DNA of 64,000 bases from Longispora fulva. Its GTDB lineage: Bacteria > Actinomycetota > Actinomycetes > Mycobacteriales > Micromonosporaceae. Position 1 is the stretch's first letter. Each line of letters starts with the position of its first letter. Shown piece by piece: positions 58,629 through 64,000 of this stretch. The position numbers and the translations under genes were made by a program. Below the pieces are notes generated by a model. It had not been told where the DNA came from. It searched no databases and worked only from the letters and a program-made list of their open reading frames with translations. The stretch lies in contig NZ_JADOUF010000001.1 of NCBI RefSeq assembly GCF_015751905.1, positions 558,001 to 622,000 on the forward strand, in the 5' to 3' direction.

Positions 58629-59867
58629 ATGACCAGGACCGTCGTCACGGGCATCGGGGTGGTCTCCCCGAGCGGCATCGGCGCGGAGGAACACTGGCGG
58701 TCGCACCTGGCCGGAGAACTCCAGGTGCGCAGGATCGAGGGTTTCGACCCCAGTTCCTACGCCACCACGCTCGCCGGCCAGGTGCGGGGGTTCGCCGCCC
58801 AGGACCACCTCGACGGCCGGCTCACCATCCAGACCGACCGGTGGACCTGGATGTCGCTGGCGGCGGCGCAACTGGCCCTGGACGACGCCAAGTACGATCC
58901 CGCCGCCCACGACCCCTACGCCACGTCGGTGGTGCTCGCGGCCGGCTACGGCGGAAGCGAGTTCGGCCAGCGCGAGGTGCAGGCGATGTGCGGGGGCGGG
59001 CCGGCGGCGGTGACGGCGTACCAGTCGATCGCGTGGTTCTACGCGGCCAGCGCCGGACAGACCTCCATCCTGCACGGCACCAAGGGGCCGGCGTCGGTGC
59101 TGGTCTCCGACGGTGCGGGCGGGCTGGACTGCCTGGGCGGCGCGCGCCGGGTCGTCCGGCGCGGAACCCCGGCGGTGCTCACCGGCGGCACCGAGGCGCC
59201 CGTGGTGCCGTACGCGCTGGCGTGCCTGGTCACCAACGGCCGGATGACGACCAGCGCGGACCCGCTGACCGGGTACCGGCCCTTCGACGTCGACGCCGAC
59301 GGCTACGTCCCCGGTGAGGGCGGGGCGGTGCTGATGCTGGAGAACGCCGACACCGCGCTGGCCCGCGGCGTGCAGCAGATCTACGGGGAGATCGCCGGGT
59401 ACGCCGCGACCCACGACGCGCACCACCACGAGAATCCGGCCGCCGACTGCCGCCAGCTCGCCCGGGCGATGCGGCTGGCCATCGCCGACGCGGGATTGAC
59501 GCCGGACGACATCGGCTTCGTCGTCGCCGACGGCGCCGGCACCCCGGCCCTCGACGCGCTGGAGGCCCAGGCCATCCACGAGGTCTTCGGCGAGCGCTCG
59601 TCGCGGGTGCCCGTCACCGCCCCGCAGGGGTTCACCGGCCGGATGTGCGCCGGCTCCACGATCAACGTGGCCACGGCCCTGCTCGCCCTGCGCGACGGGA
59701 TCGTCCCGGCGGTCGGCAACCTGCACCGCCCGGGCCCGTACCAGTTGGACCTCGTGCGCCAGCCGCGCGAGCTCCGCACGGACGCGGTCCTGATCAACGC
59801 CCGCGGGTACGGCGGGTTCAACAGCTCGATCGTCCTGAGGCGGTTCCACGAAGAGGGGGAGAGTTGA
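58629..59867 (+). CDS. Type II PKS chain-length factor (KS-beta)
   Basis: A 412-residue KS-beta that sets chain length as partner of KS-alpha. Catalytic Cys is absent. The position where most factors carry the conserved Gln is Gly162 (VSDGAGGLDCLG). The His loops are also lost (VADGAGTPALD and APQGFTGRMCAGS). AGGAGG precedes the ATG by a few bases, nine bases after KS-alpha. Confidence 0.93.
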   Translation: MTRTVVTGIGVVSPSGIGAEEHWRSHLAGELQVRRIEGFDPSSYATTLAGQVRGFAAQDHLDGRLTIQTDRWTWMSLAAAQLALDDAKYDPAAHDPYATSVVLAAGYGGSEFGQREVQAMCGGGPAAVTAYQSIAWFYAASAGQTSILHGTKGPASVLVSDGAGGLDCLGGARRVVRRGTPAVLTGGTEAPVVPYALACLVTNGRMTTSADPLTGYRPFDVDADGYVPGEGGAVLMLENADTALARGVQQIYGEIAGYAATHDAHHHENPAADCRQLARAMRLAIADAGLTPDDIGFVVADGAGTPALDALEAQAIHEVFGERSSRVPVTAPQGFTGRMCAGSTINVATALLALRDGIVPAVGNLHRPGPYQLDLVRQPRELRTDAVLINARGYGGFNSSIVLRRFHEEGES

Positions 59868-62311
59868 ACACGCAGCGCAACGAGAACCAGGTCCGCACGG
59901 TGTTGCGGATGCGGGCCCGCGAGGGGTGCGAGACGCAGTTCGAGACGGCGTGGCGCGCGGCGGCGGCGGAGATCAGCCGGATCCCGGGCAACCTGCGCCA
60001 GGAGCTGGTCCGCGACGCCGAGGATCCGCGCACGTTCCTGATCACCAGCGACTGGAGCGACCAGAGCTCCCTCGACGCGTTCGGCCGCAGCGCCGTGCGC
60101 GACCAGCTCACGGCGGTCCTGCGGGACCTCCGGGAGTCGGCGGACAAGAACACCTACCACGTTCTGCACGACGTGCCGGCGCAGGGCCCACGGATCCGGG
60201 TGGACGTGACGATCACCGTCGCCGAGGGCCAGGAGCAGGCGTACGAGCGCGCGTACCGCAAGGTCGCCGAGCGGATGCGGGGCACGCCAGGGCACGTCCG
60301 CGAGGAGTTGCTGCGCGAGCCGGGCACCTCGACCTACCACCTGTTCGCGGAGTGGGAGAACGACGAGGTCTTCAACGCCTGGGCGGATGATCCGGCGCAC
60401 CTGGAGCAGACCGCGCCGCTGCTGCCGTACCTCCTGGAGAGTTTCCAGCGGACGACGTATCACATCATCGCGCGCCCGGAGGAGTGGCCGGCGGAGGAGT
60501 CGCCGCCCGCCGAGCCGACGCCGCGAGCCGAGGATGCCGTGGCCGTGGCCGCGGCGGCCCCGCGGCTCCCGGCCGCCGCGGTCCAACAGCCTCCGGCCGT
60601 CACCGCCCCGCAGCCCGCAGCGGTCGTGGCCGCCGAGGCCCCGCGGCCCGTCGCGGTGTCCAAAGTCGGCGCGGCCGACACGGACGTGCTCATCGTCGGG
60701 GCCGGACCGGCGGGCCTCACCGCCGCGATCGAACTCGCCCGCCGCGGGGTGTCCTGCCGGATCATCGACAAGCGCGCCGAACTGTCCGGCAGCGCCGACA
60801 AGGCGATCGGGATCCAGTGTCGGACCATGGAGATCTGGGAGGACATCGGCGTCGTCCGCGAGGCGATGGACGCCGGCATGTGGCTGCACGGCCAGACGGT
60901 GTACGTCAACGGGCGACAGACCCATCAGGTCGACTGGGACCTGCCGGAGCTGCCCTACGCCCACCTCGGCCTGCCGCAGTACGAGACCGAGCGGATCCTC
61001 ACCAGGCGCCTGGCCGAACTCGGCGTCACGGTCGAGCGGGGCTACGAGCTGCGCGACTTCACCCAGGACGCGTCCGGCGTGACCGCGAGCGTCGTGCACT
61101 CCTCGGGCACGGCCCAGACGGTGCGGGCCGGCTACCTCGTGGGCTGCGACGGCGCGCACAGCACGGTGCGCGAGCGCCTGGGCCTGACCTTCGAGGGCGG
61201 CATGGGCATGTTCCCGCAACTGTTCATGCTGGGCGACGTCGACCTGGACTGGTCGATGCCGGAGGGCCACCTGCTGCGCATGATCCAGGTGGAGGACGAG
61301 GAGATGAAGGGCATGCTCGTGTGCGTGCCGCTGCGCGGGCCGGGCCGTTACCGGGTCGCCACGTTGGCACCAGCGCACCTGCAGTCCGAGGTGGGCTCGG
61401 GGCCCGTGCCGCCGGGGTTCTCGCAGGAGTACACCCCGCCGGAGCTGAGCGACATCCAGGCCGTCCTGGACAAGCTGGCCCCGGCCCCCACTACGGCGAG
61501 CAATCTGCGCTGGTCGTCGATCTTCCGGATCAAACACGGCATCGTCGACCGGTACCGGGTCGGGCGGGCCTTCGTCGCCGGCGACGCCGCGCACCTGCAT
61601 CCGCCGGCCGGCGGGCAGGGGATGAACACCGGTATCCAGGACGCCTGGAACTTGGGCTGGAAGCTGGCCCTGGCGGTGCGGGGGCTGGCCACGCCCGGCC
61701 TGCTCGACAGTTACGAGGCCGAGCGCCGGCCGGCCGGCAAGTCGATCGTCGACCGGGCCGTCCGGGTCGCGTTCACCGACGAGATGGACATGGACGACGA
61801 GAAGGAGCAGTTCCTGACCGAGATGCAGATGACCATGACCTACGTCGGCAGCCCGCTGGTGGACGAGGCGCTGGAGGACGCCGGGACCTTTGTCGCGGGC
61901 CCCCGGCCCGGTGACCGGGCGCCCGACGCCGAGCACCTGCGGCGCTTCGGTGTGGGCCATCCGCTGCGCCTGTTCGAACTCACTCGGGGCACCGCGCACA
62001 CGCTGCTGGTCTACGCCGACGCGGCGACCACCGGCGACGAGATGTTCGAGTTCGAGAAGCTGGCCGGCAGGGTGCGCGGCCAGGACCAGGACCTGATCAC
62101 CGTGTACGTCCTGGCGAGCCCGGACGCGTCGGTGCCCACGGATCTGGACCTGCCGGTGCTCCGGGACACCGCCGACGCGTTCCGGACGGCGTACGGGATC
62201 CGCGGGACGAGCGCCTACCTGATCCGGCCCGACGGGCACGTGGGCTTCCGGTGCGCGCCCGTCTCCTCGGCGGCCCTCGACGGACACCTGGCCAAGATCT
62301 TCGCGACCTGA
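59864..62311 (+). CDS. Fusion of two ABM domains with an FAD aromatic-polyketide hydroxylase
   Basis: An 815-residue three-domain oxygenase. Residues about 5-105 and 108-210 are two antibiotic-biosynthesis-monooxygenase (ABM) domains, the cofactor-free quinone-forming type (FLITSDWSDQSSLDAFGRSA; STYHLFAEWENDEVFNAWAD). An Ala/Pro linker (about 212-270) follows. Residues about 275-815 are a PHBH-type FAD hydroxylase with a thioredoxin-like C-terminal domain (VLIVGAGPAGLTAAIELARR, GCDGAHSTVR, FVAGDAAHLHPPAGGQGMNT). It should oxidise the polycyclic core in consecutive steps. Start is TTG 59864 in a TTGA overlap. Confidence 0.9.
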   Translation: MNTQRNENQVRTVLRMRAREGCETQFETAWRAAAAEISRIPGNLRQELVRDAEDPRTFLITSDWSDQSSLDAFGRSAVRDQLTAVLRDLRESADKNTYHVLHDVPAQGPRIRVDVTITVAEGQEQAYERAYRKVAERMRGTPGHVREELLREPGTSTYHLFAEWENDEVFNAWADDPAHLEQTAPLLPYLLESFQRTTYHIIARPEEWPAEESPPAEPTPRAEDAVAVAAAAPRLPAAAVQQPPAVTAPQPAAVVAAEAPRPVAVSKVGAADTDVLIVGAGPAGLTAAIELARRGVSCRIIDKRAELSGSADKAIGIQCRTMEIWEDIGVVREAMDAGMWLHGQTVYVNGRQTHQVDWDLPELPYAHLGLPQYETERILTRRLAELGVTVERGYELRDFTQDASGVTASVVHSSGTAQTVRAGYLVGCDGAHSTVRERLGLTFEGGMGMFPQLFMLGDVDLDWSMPEGHLLRMIQVEDEEMKGMLVCVPLRGPGRYRVATLAPAHLQSEVGSGPVPPGFSQEYTPPELSDIQAVLDKLAPAPTTASNLRWSSIFRIKHGIVDRYRVGRAFVAGDAAHLHPPAGGQGMNTGIQDAWNLGWKLALAVRGLATPGLLDSYEAERRPAGKSIVDRAVRVAFTDEMDMDDEKEQFLTEMQMTMTYVGSPLVDEALEDAGTFVAGPRPGDRAPDAEHLRRFGVGHPLRLFELTRGTAHTLLVYADAATTGDEMFEFEKLAGRVRGQDQDLITVYVLASPDASVPTDLDLPVLRDTADAFRTAYGIRGTSAYLIRPDGHVGFRCAPVSSAALDGHLAKIFAT

Positions 62312-62319
62312 GCCAGCAG

Positions 62320-62350
62320 GGAGACCACGGGCTACCCGCCCGTGGTCTCC
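62320..62350. terminator. Hairpin at the end of the aromatic PKS operon
   Basis: 13-base perfect arms (GGAGACCACGGGC / GCCCGTGGTCTCC) with a 5-base loop. It begins nine bases after the fusion-oxygenase stop and overlaps the end of the convergent monooxygenase gene. Confidence 0.8.
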
Positions 62351-63762
62351 GTCCCCGTGAGGGCCTGCCATTCGGCGCGGCTGACGAACTCCGGCATCGA
62401 CGGGAACTCCGGATGCCGGGTGAGCCAGTGCGCCAGGTGCTCGCGCACCTCCTCGACCTGGAAGGCCCGGTCCGGCGCGACGGCGAGATGGCGGACCTGG
62501 GCCCGCGCCCGCATCACGACGGGGTCCTCCATGGCGCACGGCGTCGCGGCGAACTGCGCCCGGCTCCCGTCGTCGAACGTGCGGGGCGGCGGAGCCGCCT
62601 GGCCCTTGTCGCGGGAGAACAACACCTCGTCGCCGCTGTCGACGGCGACCTGGTGGTCGAACCAGGGCTTGAGGGTGCGCACCGCCCAGGCGTGGTAGTC
62701 CGTGGCGAAGGCTGCCGGGTCCGCGCACGTGTCGATGGTCGTCGCCACCCGCTGGGCGGCCAGCAACGTCAGCGCGACGCCCTGCCCGAGGGTGGGGTTG
62801 GTGTGCGTGATCGAGTCGCCGACGCCGACCAGCCCGGTGACCACCGGGCCGGCCTCGTCGACCAGCCCGCTCCAGCGGTTGTCGAGCCCGGCCATCACCT
62901 GTACGTCGCCCATGCCGTCCGGGTCCAGCCCGAGCCACGGGCCGCTGGCCGGGAAGCGTCGGGCCGCCGCGTCGAAGACCGCCGGATCCCGTAGCGCCAG
63001 CCGGGTCGGGTCGGTGACCGGCACCGCGAACGTCACGGCGAAGACGCCGTTGTCCGCAGGGAAGACCAGGTTGATGGCGAACGGCGTCACCGCGACGTCC
63101 CACACCCGGCCGGGATCCTGCGGACCGTCCGGACGCAGCCGGTACCAGCGGGAGAAGTAGGCCCGCCCGACCCGGTGGCTCTCCACGACCGGCGTCCTGG
63201 CCCCCGACTCCGCCAACCAGTCGCCGACCGGTGAACGACGTCCGGCCGCGTCGACCACGAGGTCGGCGGAGAACACCCCGGACGCGGTGCGCACGCCCGT
63301 GACCCGCGGGACGTCGCCCCCGTGGTCCATGACGAGTCCCTCGACGGGATCGTCGAGGCGTACCTCGACGTTCGGCTCCCGCGACACCGCGTCGTTGAGC
63401 GCCGTCTCCAACAGGATGCGCCGGGTACGCACCGCCACGAGGTCCTCGTCGCCCGGCCGCACGGGCGGATGCTCGGTGAACCAGTCGAACTCGTGGTACT
63501 CCCGCGCACCCATGTCCAGCATCGCGGCGTACACGTCGGGCACCTCGGAGCGCAGCACGGTCCGCACCGGGGCGAGGAACGCGTGCGGCTGCACGACCTG
63601 AGGGATGCGCGGCCGGGACCAGTCCAGGAAGTCGCCGTCGAGGTCGCCCGTCGGTCGACGTTCCTCGCGCTCGAAGACCACCACCGTATGACCACGGCGT
63701 CCGAGAAAGAGCGCGGTCGCCAGACCGCCGATTCCGCCGCCGACTATCGCCACCTGTGCCAT
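62332..63762 (-). CDS. FAD-dependent monooxygenase
   Basis: A 476-residue flavoprotein with VAIVGGGIGGLATALFLGRR, RRILLETALNDAVS, LVVDAAGRRSPVGDWL, and TGLVGVGDSITHTNPTLGQG as second FAD motif. The last about 100 residues form an extra helical part. It resembles FAD hydroxylases/epoxidases of polycyclic tailoring and could act on the aromatic product. GGAGG seven bases before ATG 63762. It converges with the PKS operon and may head a neighbouring minus-strand unit. Confidence 0.82.
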   Translation of the reverse strand: MAQVAIVGGGIGGLATALFLGRRGHTVVVFEREERRPTGDLDGDFLDWSRPRIPQVVQPHAFLAPVRTVLRSEVPDVYAAMLDMGAREYHEFDWFTEHPPVRPGDEDLVAVRTRRILLETALNDAVSREPNVEVRLDDPVEGLVMDHGGDVPRVTGVRTASGVFSADLVVDAAGRRSPVGDWLAESGARTPVVESHRVGRAYFSRWYRLRPDGPQDPGRVWDVAVTPFAINLVFPADNGVFAVTFAVPVTDPTRLALRDPAVFDAAARRFPASGPWLGLDPDGMGDVQVMAGLDNRWSGLVDEAGPVVTGLVGVGDSITHTNPTLGQGVALTLLAAQRVATTIDTCADPAAFATDYHAWAVRTLKPWFDHQVAVDSGDEVLFSRDKGQAAPPPRTFDDGSRAQFAATPCAMEDPVVMRARAQVRHLAVAPDRAFQVEEVREHLAHWLTRHPEFPSMPEFVSRAEWQALTGTETTGG

Positions 63763-64000
63763 CGCGTCGCCTCCGGGTTGTGCCTCGACGCAGGCTGTCC
63801 CCCATGATGGCAAGCCTGGCCGCACCGGCCCAGCATGGTGACCTCCCGCCGCCGCGTCAATGGACACGCCGTGGCCATTTCCCGGCCCGTAGTCAGGGCA
63901 TTCTCCTGTGCGGAGGGTTGTCGGGTTGATAGGTTCCTTGTGCATCACAGCCGGATCACGGCGCCTGCCACCCTGGGTCGCTTCACAGGTGCCGATCAGG
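63763..64000. other. Right-end non-coding stretch
   Basis: No gene can be supported in the last 238 bases. An AT-richer sequence near 63900-63950 may hold a promoter for the minus-strand monooxygenase or a gene beyond the edge. Confidence 0.35.

Noticed and set aside
59381-63805. A 1474-codon open frame on the minus strand opposite the fusion oxygenase
   Set aside because: It is an antisense shadow caused by very high GC. It is Arg/Gly/Pro-rich without any family motif, while the plus-strand frame shows full domain motifs.
1-64000. tRNA, rRNA, transposase, integrase or CRISPR array
   Set aside because: I looked for conserved rRNA/tRNA sequence patterns, DDE or recombinase motifs and regular spaced repeats and saw none.

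Overview
The window is very GC-rich DNA with strong third-position G/C bias, GTG and TTG starts, and many ATGA/GTGA/TTGA gene overlaps. Actinobacterial markers include a SARP regulator, a mycothiol-dependent maleylpyruvate-isomerase-family protein, a PadR/permease pair, a Tat-exported polysaccharide lyase and type II polyketide synthases. It comes from a filamentous actinomycete; I cannot name the genus from sequence alone. I see no rRNA, tRNA or CRISPR.

Layout. 0.2-9.5 kb: an orphan response regulator with a degenerate receiver, a lipoprotein, a two-gene tailoring unit (VOC-like/O-methyltransferase fusion and a PobA-like hydroxylase), a patatin, a Ca2+/H+ antiporter and an NAD-dependent epimerase-like gene. 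9.6-21 kb: mixed accessory DNA with a PadR/membrane-protein pair, a large secreted lytic-transglycosylase-like protein, several gene remnants (S9 peptidase, TetR, quinone reductase), a decaying arsenic-resistance island (ArsR, Cys-Cys-repeat peptide, frameshifted acetyltransferase, C-terminal remnant with Cys-Cys tail), and a HEAT/MerR-HEAT/exonuclease operon.

22.0-35.2 kb (minus strand): a compact locus that I read as a highly reducing type II polyketide synthase. It has two ACPs, three ketosynthases with intact Cys-His-His, three ketosynthase homologues that have lost the triad (Cys to Ala, Trp or His), a FabG-type ketoreductase, two FabZ-type dehydratases, a FabL-type enoyl reductase, a DsbA/HCCA-isomerase-like protein, a double-hotdog thioesterase, an alpha/beta hydrolase and, unusually, three consecutive DsrE-family genes. 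Almost all genes overlap or nearly touch, so they are probably co-transcribed and co-translated. It is followed by an MFS exporter, an ArsR-type regulator, and a redox set (FAD monooxygenase, SDR, luciferase-like monooxygenase with flavin reductase, LuxR-type regulator).

41-51.5 kb: an AT-richer break with an orphan membrane protein, then secreted enzymes (subtilase with chitin-binding-like module, PL8 lyase), a DoxX protein, and a MarR-controlled operon of luciferase-like monooxygenase, MarR, FMN reductase and Sir2, with a perfect palindromic operator candidate.

51.5 kb to the right end: a SARP regulator divergent from a nine-gene aromatic type II polyketide operon: fused carboxyltransferase, biotin carrier, biotin carboxylase, ACP, aromatase/cyclase, cupin cyclase, KS-alpha, chain-length factor, and a fusion of two antibiotic-biosynthesis-monooxygenase domains to an FAD hydroxylase. 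Three SARP-type direct repeats with exact 11-bp phasing lie in the divergent promoter. A further FAD monooxygenase converges on the operon end, and the cluster probably continues beyond the window. The two polyketide systems could make two products, or the reducing system could supply an acyl chain to the aromatic core; the sequence cannot decide between these.
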